DNA of 35,242 nt from the NCBI GenBank assembly GCA_946536145.1, contig CAMNEA010000027.1:1-35242 (forward strand), given 5' to 3'. The notes beneath the pieces are model-generated. The model was not told where the DNA came from, ran no database searches, and worked only from the letters and a program-made list of their open reading frames with translations. This document shows positions 1 through 7,870 of the stretch, piece by piece. Both the position numbers and the translations under genes were made by a program. The number at the start of each line of letters is the position of its first letter. Position 1 is the first letter of the stretch. Origin of the DNA: an uncultured Butyrivibrio sp. (GTDB lineage: Bacteria > Bacillota > Clostridia > Lachnospirales > Lachnospiraceae).

Positions 1-39
1 TACAGTTTGACTCACTTCAAAGAAGCGAGTCAAACTGTA
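1..39. repeat. Hairpin core of a dispersed repeat (copy 1)
   Basis: Inverted repeat: TACAGTTTGACTC (1-13) pairs with GAGTCAAACTGTA (27-39). Inside it, after one A/C mismatch, CTTC pairs with GAAG around an AAA loop. The same core, with loop GAA, occurs at 28382-28420, where it sits inside a longer palindrome. Only the hairpin and the right arm are inside this window; the left arm, if present, lies upstream. The form (long hairpin flanked by GTCCCC/GGGGAC motifs in intergenic DNA) resembles REP-like or MITE-like elements, but no transposase is present here. Confidence 0.85.
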
Positions 40-43
40 ACGT

Positions 44-118
44 CCCCATTGACTCCCCATTGACTCCCCATTGACTCCCCATTGACTCCCCATTGACTCA
101 CCCACTGACTCATTGACT
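44..118. repeat. Tandem 11-bp repeats (CCCCATTGACT)
   Basis: Five perfect 11-bp units CCCCATTGACT run from 44 to 98. They are followed by two decayed units (99-110 and 111-118). The array follows the hairpin at 1-39 directly and stops three bases before the Shine-Dalgarno sequence of the RsmH-like gene. In the second copy of the element (28420-28454) the equivalent arm has one full unit followed by CATTGACT, so this copy has expanded. Each unit contains TTGACT, similar to a -35 hexamer, but no matching -10 was found. Confidence 0.9.
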
Positions 119-133
119 TACAAAGGAGCAAAA

Positions 134-1171
134 GTGGAAGAACATAAGAGAAGGGCTCATTATAAGGGAAAATACCCAAGGAAGTTTGAAGAAAAATACA
201 AAGAGCACGATCCTGTAAAATATGCTGATACCGTTGCGCATGTAATCTCTAAGGGATCGACACCTGCCGGTATGCACATTTCTATCATGGTAAAGGAGAT
301 ACTGGAGGTACTTCGCATATCCCCCGGAGAACATGGACTTGACTGCACGCTTGGCTATGGCGGGCATACTATGAAAATGCTTGAAAAGCTGAAGGGAGAG
401 GGCTGTATCTACGGTCTTGATGTGGATCCGATCGAATCGGCAAGAACTGTGGAAAGGCTTCGCTCAGCTGGCTACGATGAGAACATCTTCAGGTTCAGGC
501 TCATCAACTTCGCGCAGATAGACAAGGTCGCAGATGAAGCCGGAAAGTTTGACTTTGTACTGGCAGATCTTGGCGTATCCTCGATGCAGATAGATGATCC
601 CTCCAGAGGATTCTCCTACAAGATTGATGGTCCGCTGGATTTGCGTCTTGACCCTGAGCATGGACAGTCTGCTGCTGAGAGACTTCGCAGCATGACAAAG
701 GAAGAGTTCGCCGGAATGCTCATAGAGAACTCCGATGAGCCCTATGCAAAAGAGATATCCGACAAAGTCTTTTCTCTTATGAAGAAGGGTGATCCGATGG
801 ACACCACAACAGCGCTTAAGGCAGCGATTGAATCTGCTCTCTGGAAGGTGCCAAAGGATGAGAAAGAACAGACGATCAAAAAGAGCTGCGCAAGAGTATT
901 CCAGGCTCTTCGAATAGATGTAAACAGCGAATTTGAAGTGCTGTATTCATTCCTTGAAAAACTCCCGGATATTCTCAATCCGGGAGCAAGAGTTGCGATA
1001 CTTACATTTCATTCGGGAGAGGACAGACTGGTCAAGAAGTCCTTTAAAGAGCTGAAAAAGGCGGGCATCTACAGCGACATATCCGAGGATGTTACACGCC
1101 CTTCTTCAGAAGAGCAGAGACTAAATCCCAGGAGCAGATCTACGAAGATGCGCTGGGCAGTAAAAAGCTGA
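134..1171 (+). CDS. RsmH (MraW)-family 16S rRNA C1402 N4-methyltransferase paralogue
   Basis: S-adenosylmethionine-dependent methyltransferase of the RsmH/MraW family, 345 residues. The family methylates the N4 of cytidine 1402 in 16S rRNA. The SAM-binding motif DCTLGYGGHT lies at about 70-79 and the family signature DLGVSSMQIDDPSRGFSY starts at D145. Near the C terminus are LTFHSGEDR and the NPRSRSTKMRWA ending typical of RsmH. An N-terminal basic extension of about 45 residues precedes the normal start region. The GTG at 134 is chosen because AAAGGAG (122-128) lies 5 nt upstream; a TTG at 113 in the same frame falls inside the repeat array and has no RBS. It stands alone, away from any cell-division (dcw) cluster where rsmH usually sits, so it is probably a second, divergent copy; its exact target is uncertain. 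Confidence 0.88.
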   Translation: MEEHKRRAHYKGKYPRKFEEKYKEHDPVKYADTVAHVISKGSTPAGMHISIMVKEILEVLRISPGEHGLDCTLGYGGHTMKMLEKLKGEGCIYGLDVDPIESARTVERLRSAGYDENIFRFRLINFAQIDKVADEAGKFDFVLADLGVSSMQIDDPSRGFSYKIDGPLDLRLDPEHGQSAAERLRSMTKEEFAGMLIENSDEPYAKEISDKVFSLMKKGDPMDTTTALKAAIESALWKVPKDEKEQTIKKSCARVFQALRIDVNSEFEVLYSFLEKLPDILNPGARVAILTFHSGEDRLVKKSFKELKKAGIYSDISEDVTRPSSEEQRLNPRSRSTKMRWAVKS

Positions 1172-1197
1172 TGACTTCTTCCCGCATAAGTCTCCTG

Positions 1198-2160
1198 TCA
1201 CAGACCGAGTTTATTTATTGCATACTCTGCCTGTTCCTTTGTGAACTTTGAGCCGTAATCTGATGTCAGAACTTCCATCAGCATATCTTTTGACAATTCC
1301 ATTACTTCCATATATGTGTTTGCTGCCGATACTGCCTGCTCGTTCCAGTCTATCGGAAGTGTCTTTTCAAGATACTCAACCGCCTCTGTTGCAGCTTCCT
1401 TGGAGTAACCTGATCCGTATTCTGAGGAGAGTTGCTCGATGAGTCCGGCTTTGGAGTAAGCTTTGATGCCGAGATACTTTTCGCCGTCACTTATGGCTTT
1501 TTGTGTCTCATCTGAAAATGCTGCCTTATCATCTGCCGGCGCATTAGCGGCGCCTGCTGCAGCATCACTCTTTTTTGAAGTTCCAAGAGTCTTAAGGAAA
1601 TCCGGTAGATAATCATACTTGTTATCCGGGTTCTCGCATAGCATATAGCAGTAAGCGTTGTCACCGTCAATCGTGGCAAACATGGTTCCTGTAAAAGGCA
1701 TTCCCTCGACGGTTATGTCAAATACGGCATAGGCCCCCTCAAGTGATCCGATCGTCTTGTAGGAGCTTTCGGTAAGACTGCCGTCATTGCCAATAGCAGA
1801 CAGCATTGACTGGACAAAGAGATTACGCTGCATTTCATCCTTGAAAGACAGCTCACTTGCGCCATCAAATGTTTCAATGAGGAGCATTGCAAAAGTATCA
1901 TCCATGCAGTATGCCCGGAACTCATCGCCTGTGTTTATATCGGACTCCCAGTAAGTTGGAACCGACATGGAAAAATCTTTGACAGTAACGGTTGTGCTCT
2001 CAGTAAATCCCGCCTTGTCAGGAAGGGTGCTCTTACCTGATGAAGCCATGACAGTGCTTCCTGCAAGGAGGTTTAAAGCCATGAACACTGCCAGCGCAAG
2101 AACTGCATATAACGTTTTTCTTATGTGTCTTGTGGTTTTCATTTTTCCTGAATCTGCCAT
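1198..2160 (-). CDS. Secreted or membrane-anchored protein with two C-terminal Ltp repeats
   Basis: 320-residue exported protein. An N-terminal hydrophobic segment (YAVLALAVFMALNLLA) ends in a plausible signal-peptidase site (TVMA/SSG). There is no lipobox cysteine, so despite the family name it is probably not a lipoprotein. The middle part (about 40-200) has the look of a PsbP-like or DcrB-like fold but is not recognised with certainty. The last 100 residues hold two copies of the roughly 45-residue Ltp repeat (host cell surface-exposed lipoprotein family), with SSEYGSGYSKEAATEAVEYL and TSDYGSKFTKEQAEYAINKL. The ATG at 2160 is preferred because GGAGGAG lies just upstream; an in-frame TTG at 2196 lacks an RBS. 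It converges on the RsmH-like gene with a 26-bp gap and no clear terminator. In phages, Ltp proteins block DNA injection; in chromosomes the role is unclear. Confidence 0.8.
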   Translation of the reverse strand: MADSGKMKTTRHIRKTLYAVLALAVFMALNLLAGSTVMASSGKSTLPDKAGFTESTTVTVKDFSMSVPTYWESDINTGDEFRAYCMDDTFAMLLIETFDGASELSFKDEMQRNLFVQSMLSAIGNDGSLTESSYKTIGSLEGAYAVFDITVEGMPFTGTMFATIDGDNAYCYMLCENPDNKYDYLPDFLKTLGTSKKSDAAAGAANAPADDKAAFSDETQKAISDGEKYLGIKAYSKAGLIEQLSSEYGSGYSKEAATEAVEYLEKTLPIDWNEQAVSAANTYMEVMELSKDMLMEVLTSDYGSKFTKEQAEYAINKLGL

Positions 2161-2347
2161 AAGCGTCTCCTCCATTTCTTGACGAAAATCTGACAAAATA
2201 TTAGCTTCCTTATGAATAATTATAGATGAAGATTATTAACATAAATGTAAGAATGTATTAAATTTTTATAGTATTTATCGTGCATATTTATTTGATAATA
2301 CGAAGGCTTTCGGGATCCTTCGGGAAAAAATGAACCGGCGCTATATC

Positions 2348-2376
2348 TTGTATTATGACTTAAATATCTTTACAAT
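2348..2376 (+). promoter_or_regulatory. Candidate promoter of the malQ-sbcD-sbcC operon
   Basis: TTGTAT (2348-2353), a 17-nt spacer and TACAAT (2371-2376). The -10 matches five of six consensus bases; the -35 is weak. The 265-bp divergent gap (2161-2425) also holds a short hairpin, CGAAGG (2301-2306) with CCTTCG (2317-2322), of no clear function, and TATAAT on the minus strand at 2219-2224 that may serve the Ltp gene. Confidence 0.45.
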
Positions 2377-2425
2377 ATAGAGTGGAAATTACTTCTAAAA
2401 TAAATAAATGAGGAGCATTTATAAA

Positions 2426-3973
2426 ATGGGTAGAGAGAGTGGAATATTGATGCCGGTCTTTTCTCTGGCATCCAGATTCGGAATCGGATGTTTTTCGAGG
2501 GAGGCCTATGAATTCGTTGATTTTCTGGAAAGATCAGGCCAGGGCTACTGGCAGGTTCTCCCATTTGGACCGACAGGCTACGGCAATTCGCCATATCAGC
2601 CATATTCGGCATTTGCCGGCAATCCCTATTTCATATCACTCGAGGATCTGATAGAGGAAGGTCTTTTGGAGTGGGATGATGTAAACAGCGTGGATTTTGG
2701 AAACGACCTTGAGAAGGTTGACTACGGCAAACTCTATGAGAAGCGCTTTACAGTACTTAAAAAAGCCTATGACAACTTTATCAAAAAAGGCGAGACAAAG
2801 AGCTTTGAGGAGTACAAAAAGAAGCAGAAATACTGGCTTGATGACTATGTACTATACCTGGCGATAAAGGATGAACAAAAGGGCAAGAGCTGGATCGACT
2901 GGCCTGAGGACCTCAGGAAAAGAGATGAGAAGGCTATTAAGAAGATCATCCCTGAATATAAAGAGATTATGGAGTTTCAGGAGTTTTTGCAGTTTAAGTT
3001 CGATGAGCAGTGGGACAAGCTCCATGAATACGCCAAAAAGAAAAACGTTAAGATAATTGGCGATCTTCCTTTCTATACCGCTATGGACAGCGCTGATGTC
3101 TGGTCACATCCGGAGGCATTTCTTATCGACAAGGACGGAGAGCCAAGTGCAGTAGCAGGATGCCCGCCCGATGCATTTTCCAGTGAGGGACAGCTCTGGG
3201 GCAATCCCCTCTACGACTGGACGGCTCAAAAGAAGGATGACTACTCCTGGTGGATAAAGAGAATTGAGAGAAACTATGAGTGGTACGACTGCATCAGGAT
3301 TGACCACTTCCACGGTTTTGCAGAGTATTATGCTGTGCCTTATGGTGACAAGAATGCACTGGGCGGCAAGAGCTGCAAGGGACCCGGAATGGATCTTTTC
3401 AATGTCCTTGAGAAAAAGCTCGGCAGGCTGAATATGATCGCAGAGGATCTGGGTACAGTGACTGAGGAGAATCAGAAGCTCCTTGAGGACTCAGGACTTC
3501 CGGGCATGAAGGTTCTGCAGTTCGGATTTACGAGCTGGGACAGCTGCTATGTGACACACAGACACGAGAGGAACTGCGTTGTATATACGGGAACGCACGA
3601 TAATACACCAACCTATGCCTGGGTACAGGAGATAAATGACGGAGAGAGAGACTTCACAAGGCGCTATGTCAACTCGATGCACACAGATTACGGCGCTCTT
3701 GTGTGGGATATCATAAGGGAAGCTTACAGATCGGTGGCTGATCTGTGTATCGTTCCTTTAGTGGATTATCTTTGCAAGGGCAGAGAGGCAAGGATCAATA
3801 CTCCCGGAACTGCAGAAGGCAACTGGCAGTGGAGACTTCTGCCGGGGTATCTCTCCGATGATCTTGCGAGGAGCATAAGACTTCTTGCAGAGACCTACAG
3901 CAGGATCCCGAAGGCCATACCGGCAGAGGAAAAAGAGGAAACAGAAGATAAAGAGGATAAAGAGGCAGAATGA
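2426..3973 (+). CDS. malQ: 4-alpha-glucanotransferase (amylomaltase, GH77)
   Basis: Cytoplasmic disproportionating enzyme that transfers alpha-1,4-glucan segments between maltodextrins, feeding glycogen or maltodextrin breakdown. 515 residues, normal for the family. GH77 catalytic residues are visible: nucleophile D293 in RIDHFHGF, acid/base E340 in AEDLGTV, and D392 in GTHDN. The substrate-site sequence GDLPFYTAMDSADVW is also present. The start at 2426 has AGGAG (2411-2415) 10 nt upstream; the ATG at 2408 overlaps that RBS. The last 20 or so residues form a Glu/Lys/Asp-rich tail (EEKEETEDKEDKEAE) beyond the catalytic barrel. Its stop overlaps the sbcD start by 4 nt (ATGA), so the two are translationally coupled. 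It probably works with GlgP (26004-28313), encoded elsewhere in the window. Confidence 0.96.
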   Translation: MGRESGILMPVFSLASRFGIGCFSREAYEFVDFLERSGQGYWQVLPFGPTGYGNSPYQPYSAFAGNPYFISLEDLIEEGLLEWDDVNSVDFGNDLEKVDYGKLYEKRFTVLKKAYDNFIKKGETKSFEEYKKKQKYWLDDYVLYLAIKDEQKGKSWIDWPEDLRKRDEKAIKKIIPEYKEIMEFQEFLQFKFDEQWDKLHEYAKKKNVKIIGDLPFYTAMDSADVWSHPEAFLIDKDGEPSAVAGCPPDAFSSEGQLWGNPLYDWTAQKKDDYSWWIKRIERNYEWYDCIRIDHFHGFAEYYAVPYGDKNALGGKSCKGPGMDLFNVLEKKLGRLNMIAEDLGTVTEENQKLLEDSGLPGMKVLQFGFTSWDSCYVTHRHERNCVVYTGTHDNTPTYAWVQEINDGERDFTRRYVNSMHTDYGALVWDIIREAYRSVADLCIVPLVDYLCKGREARINTPGTAEGNWQWRLLPGYLSDDLARSIRLLAETYSRIPKAIPAEEKEETEDKEDKEAE

Positions 3974-5097
3974 AATTCATTCATTTATCAGATCTGCATT
4001 TGGGAAAGCGTGTAAATGAATTTCCTATGCTGGAAGACCAGCAGTATATTTTAAAAGAAATACTTGCGATCATTAAAGATGAGGATCCCGATGGGGTCCT
4101 CATCGCCGGTGATGTATATGACAGAGCCATCCCAAGCGAGGAAGCAATGCAGCTTTGGGATGACTTTCTTATTAGTCTTGCCAAAAAAGAAGTGCCGGTT
4201 TATGCCATCAGCGGCAACCATGACTCTGCGGTACGTTTTTCAGACCACGGAGCACTTGTCGAAAAGACCGGGATACATCTGTCACCGGTTTATGACGGAA
4301 GCGCCGGTAAATATACACTGAGCGACGAATTTGGAAATCTTAATATCTACCTGCTTCCGTTCGTCAAACCGCCGGTGGTCAGAGCTCTTTTCCCGGAAGA
4401 GGAAATCGAGACTTATACAGACGCATGCCGTGCTGCGATAGAACACATGGGCGTCGATGAGAAGGAGCGCAACATAATTGTCTCACATCAGTTCGTGACC
4501 GGGGCTGTTCGGTGCGATTCAGAGGAAATTTCTGTGGGCGGTCTCGACAACGTGGACGTCTCTGTATATGACGCTTTTGACTATGTGGCGCTTGGTCACA
4601 TCCACGGAGGTCAGTCTGTGGGAAGAGAGACAGTGCGATACTGCGGAACTCCTCTCAAATACTCACTCTCCGAGAAGGACCACAAGAAGTCCGTGACCGT
4701 TGTAGAGATGGGGAAAAAGGGCGATGTCAGTATCCGTGAGATAAGTCTTATCCCGATGCATGATATGAGGCAGATAATCGGAAGCTATGACGAGCTGATG
4801 CTGCGGGACAACTATGAGAAAACATCGACGGACGACTATATCCATGCTGTGCTGACTGATGAGGATATTGTCATTGATGCCATGGCCAAGATGCGCGTGG
4901 TCTACAAAAACCTGATGGGTATAAGCTACAGAAACACGAGAACAGAGAGGGACCAGGTTGTGGCTGATGCCATGGATGTTGAGAAGAAATCTCCGCTTGA
5001 ACTGTTCGAAGAGTTTTTTGAAAAGCAGAATAACAAAGAGATGACAGATGAGCAGAGGCAGTTTGTGACGGAGCGGATCCGGGAAATATGGAAGTGA
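3970..5097 (+). CDS. sbcD: Nuclease SbcCD subunit D (Mre11-like)
   Basis: Metallophosphoesterase subunit of the SbcCD complex, which opens hairpin and palindromic DNA and processes double-strand ends. 375 residues. Phosphoesterase motifs appear in order: SDLHLG (D8, H10), GDVYD (47-51), GNHD (82-85), H173 in VSHQF, and GHIH (209-212). The C-terminal part (about 280-375) is the capping/SbcC-binding region. The start codon overlaps the malQ stop (ATGA), and the gene is followed after only 4 nt by sbcC, so the two subunits are made together. The palindromic repeats in this window are the kind of structure SbcCD cuts, but that link is only circumstantial. Confidence 0.96.
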   Translation: MKFIHLSDLHLGKRVNEFPMLEDQQYILKEILAIIKDEDPDGVLIAGDVYDRAIPSEEAMQLWDDFLISLAKKEVPVYAISGNHDSAVRFSDHGALVEKTGIHLSPVYDGSAGKYTLSDEFGNLNIYLLPFVKPPVVRALFPEEEIETYTDACRAAIEHMGVDEKERNIIVSHQFVTGAVRCDSEEISVGGLDNVDVSVYDAFDYVALGHIHGGQSVGRETVRYCGTPLKYSLSEKDHKKSVTVVEMGKKGDVSIREISLIPMHDMRQIIGSYDELMLRDNYEKTSTDDYIHAVLTDEDIVIDAMAKMRVVYKNLMGISYRNTRTERDQVVADAMDVEKKSPLELFEEFFEKQNNKEMTDEQRQFVTERIREIWK

Positions 5098-5101
5098 GAA
5101 T

Positions 5102-7864
5102 ATGAGACCTTTAAATATCAGCATTTCAGCTTTTGGACCATATGCAGAATATACGAACATTCCAATGGAAGAGTTGGGAGACAGGGGGCTGTATCTGATT
5201 ACAGGAGATACCGGCGCAGGAAAAACGACCATTTTTGATGCGATATGTTTTGCGCTGTTCGGGGAACCCAGCGGCAACACGAGAGATGCTTCCATGTTCC
5301 GCTCCAAGTATGCTGCCCCTGAGACTCCGACAGAGGTTGAGCTTACTTTCAGACACATGGGCAGGATATATAGGATAAAAAGAAATCCCGAGTACATGCG
5401 TCCTGCCAAAAAGGGCGGTGGTGAGACCAAGCAGCTCGCAAAGGCAGAACTTACCATGCCTGATGGAAGTGTTATCACCAGGGTCAGGACCGTCACTGAA
5501 AAAGTTGAGGAGATCCTTGGAATCAACAGGGATCAGTTTTCACAGATCGCCATGCTTGCCCAGGGGGACTTTCTGAAACTCCTTCTTGCTTCTACCGAGG
5601 ACAGGATCAGGATATTCCGCAATCTCTTTAAGACAGGGGGCTATCTTACGCTGCAAAATGAGATGGACAACTCCTACAAAGAACTCTACGGCAAAGTTCA
5701 GGATGGCAGGAAGAGCATCGAGCAGTATGTGGGCGGAATACAGGCAGACAGGGACAACGTGTTATCAATTGAGGCCGACAAGGCAAGGAAGGGAGAACTC
5801 GTAACAGAGGATGTAATAGCACTCCTTGAGAGGCTCATTGACTATGACCGCACCCTCAAACAGGAAACAGACGGCTTACTTAAAAAGACCTCCAAGGAAC
5901 TCGAGGACATAAACAGAAAAATAGGATCTGCCCAGGCGCTTGAGAAGGCAAAGCTCTCAAGAGAACAGGCACTTAAGAGCCTTGAAGTGGAAAGACCGAA
6001 AGAAGCGGTGCTTAATGAAAAGTTCCAAAAGGCAAAGGAGTCACTGGGGGAAAAGTCTGTCTATGAGAAAAAAGCTACAACCATCGAGAATGATTTTCCC
6101 AAATATGGAAGATCCGATGAGCTGAGGCGTGAGATTAAAGAGCTCAAAAAAAGCCTTGAAAAGCAGAAGGAGCAGATAGAAAAAGACAAAGAGCTGAGAA
6201 AGAAAAAATCAAAGCAGCTGCAGGAGTTCAAAGAGGAGCAGGCGGCGTTTAAGGATACCAGTGCGGAGATAGAGAAGATACTGGGAAGGATCCGGAAAAC
6301 TGACGAGGAGCTGACGGATATTGGCAGCCTTAGCCGGGCTCTTGTGAAATTCTTTTCCGACAGGGCGGAATATGAAAAAAAGCAGGAGATCTATAAGGCT
6401 GAGGATGCGGAATTTATGAGGCTTAGCACCATCTATCTGGAGATGGACCGTAAATTCAGAAGTGCCCAGGCGGGAATACTTGCAAGAAACCTGTCTGAGG
6501 GAGAAGAGTGCCCTGTCTGCGGATCTGTACATCACCCAAAGCTCGCCCATCTGTCTGATGAAGTGCCCTCGGAAAAAGAGGTTGAAAATGCCGGGAAAAA
6601 TTCCGAAAAGGCGAGAAACAGAAGAGATAAGAGCGCTGAGGAACTCAGCGGGATGAGAAAAGGTCTTGAGACGGTTGAGGAGGAACTAAGGAAAAAGTGC
6701 GACAGGCAGCTGTCCATAAGCGACCCTGATAAGGCAGCAGATGTGATAGATGAAAGAGCTGATGAAATAAAGAAAGAGAATCTTTCGCTCAGACAAAGAC
6801 TTAAGGAGGAAGAAGAAAGGAAGAAGCGCGGCGCGGAACTTGACAGACTGATACCCGGGCTTGAAAAAGAAATAGAGAGTATCGATTCCGGAATATCCCA
6901 AGAAAACACTAAGCTGTCGGGGGATACCACCAAAGCGCAGCTTAGCGAAAAAGAGCTTAAGACGCTGCTTGAGAGCCTTAAGTTTGAGACCAGGGACGAT
7001 GCAATAAAGGAGCAGAAGATGCTTCTTTCAAAGGCAAAGGCACTGCAGGATGCCTACGATGCGGCAGACCGGACCCTGAACGGACAGCGGAATATGATCA
7101 CTGAGCTTGAGACCAGAGTAAAGGAATACGAAAAGAACATCAGGGAGTCTGCGCTGACAGATATAGAAAATGACAGGGAGCAGCAAAGGAGCCTTAAGAA
7201 GAAACAGGATGAATATATCAGGCAGGGCGAGATCGTTGCCGGGCGCATTGATAACAATGTGCGGATAAAAGAGAACATTATTAAGAGGTCAGCGGCTCTT
7301 TCAGAGATGGAAAAGAAACTGCAGTGGTTAAAGACTCTCTCCGATACAGCAAACGGCAAACTTACGGGCAAGGATAAGGTAAGGCTTGAGACATATATCC
7401 AGACCACATATTTTGACAGGATAATAAGACATGCAAACTTAAGGCTCGTGACTATGTCAGGTGGTCAGTATGAGCTGGTACGCCTCAAGGAAGCTGACAA
7501 CACCAAAAGCCAGAGCGGTCTTGACCTTGGAGTCATAGATCACTACAACGCAAGTCAGAGAAGCGTGAGAACCCTGTCAGGCGGAGAGTCCTTCATGGCA
7601 TCACTTTCCCTGGCTCTTGGCCTCTCGGATGAGGTACAGTCCTCTGCGGGCGGCATTCAGATAGACACTCTTTTTGTAGATGAAGGCTTCGGATCTCTTG
7701 ACAGTGATGCCCTGGACATGGCATACAAGGCTCTGGCGGGACTCATCGAGGGCAACCGCCTTGTCGGTATCATCTCTCATGTTGACGATCTTAAGATGCG
7801 CATCGACCGACAGATCATCGTCACCAAGGACAAGAGCGGCTGCAGCTCTGTACGTATAGTCTGA
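5102..7864 (+). CDS. sbcC: Nuclease SbcCD subunit C (Rad50-like SMC ATPase)
   Basis: SMC-like ATPase partner of SbcD, 920 residues, somewhat shorter than the E. coli protein because the coiled-coil arms are shorter. The Walker A motif GDTGAGKTT is at about 35-43. Two long charged coiled-coil arms (about 170-460 and 480-770) flank a zinc hook CPVCG (C470, C473) that dimerises molecules. The C-terminal lobe has the ABC signature LSGGES (825-830) and Walker B FVDEGFGSLD (D860, E861). The gene ends 6 bp from the stop codon of the convergent helicase gene, leaving no room for a terminator, so the two transcripts probably overlap. Confidence 0.96.
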   Translation: MRPLNISISAFGPYAEYTNIPMEELGDRGLYLITGDTGAGKTTIFDAICFALFGEPSGNTRDASMFRSKYAAPETPTEVELTFRHMGRIYRIKRNPEYMRPAKKGGGETKQLAKAELTMPDGSVITRVRTVTEKVEEILGINRDQFSQIAMLAQGDFLKLLLASTEDRIRIFRNLFKTGGYLTLQNEMDNSYKELYGKVQDGRKSIEQYVGGIQADRDNVLSIEADKARKGELVTEDVIALLERLIDYDRTLKQETDGLLKKTSKELEDINRKIGSAQALEKAKLSREQALKSLEVERPKEAVLNEKFQKAKESLGEKSVYEKKATTIENDFPKYGRSDELRREIKELKKSLEKQKEQIEKDKELRKKKSKQLQEFKEEQAAFKDTSAEIEKILGRIRKTDEELTDIGSLSRALVKFFSDRAEYEKKQEIYKAEDAEFMRLSTIYLEMDRKFRSAQAGILARNLSEGEECPVCGSVHHPKLAHLSDEVPSEKEVENAGKNSEKARNRRDKSAEELSGMRKGLETVEEELRKKCDRQLSISDPDKAADVIDERADEIKKENLSLRQRLKEEEERKKRGAELDRLIPGLEKEIESIDSGISQENTKLSGDTTKAQLSEKELKTLLESLKFETRDDAIKEQKMLLSKAKALQDAYDAADRTLNGQRNMITELETRVKEYEKNIRESALTDIENDREQQRSLKKKQDEYIRQGEIVAGRIDNNVRIKENIIKRSAALSEMEKKLQWLKTLSDTANGKLTGKDKVRLETYIQTTYFDRIIRHANLRLVTMSGGQYELVRLKEADNTKSQSGLDLGVIDHYNASQRSVRTLSGGESFMASLSLALGLSDEVQSSAGGIQIDTLFVDEGFGSLDSDALDMAYKALAGLIEGNRLVGIISHVDDLKMRIDRQIIVTKDKSGCSSVRIV

Positions 7865-7870
7865 TATGCG

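Noticed and set aside
44-118. Tandem 11-bp repeats as a CRISPR array.
   Set aside because: The units are too short and there are no spacers between them; no cas genes are present.
4663-5526. Minus-strand frame of 287 codons across the sbcD/sbcC junction.
   Set aside because: Both plus-strand genes are certain by motif; the antisense frame has no family features.
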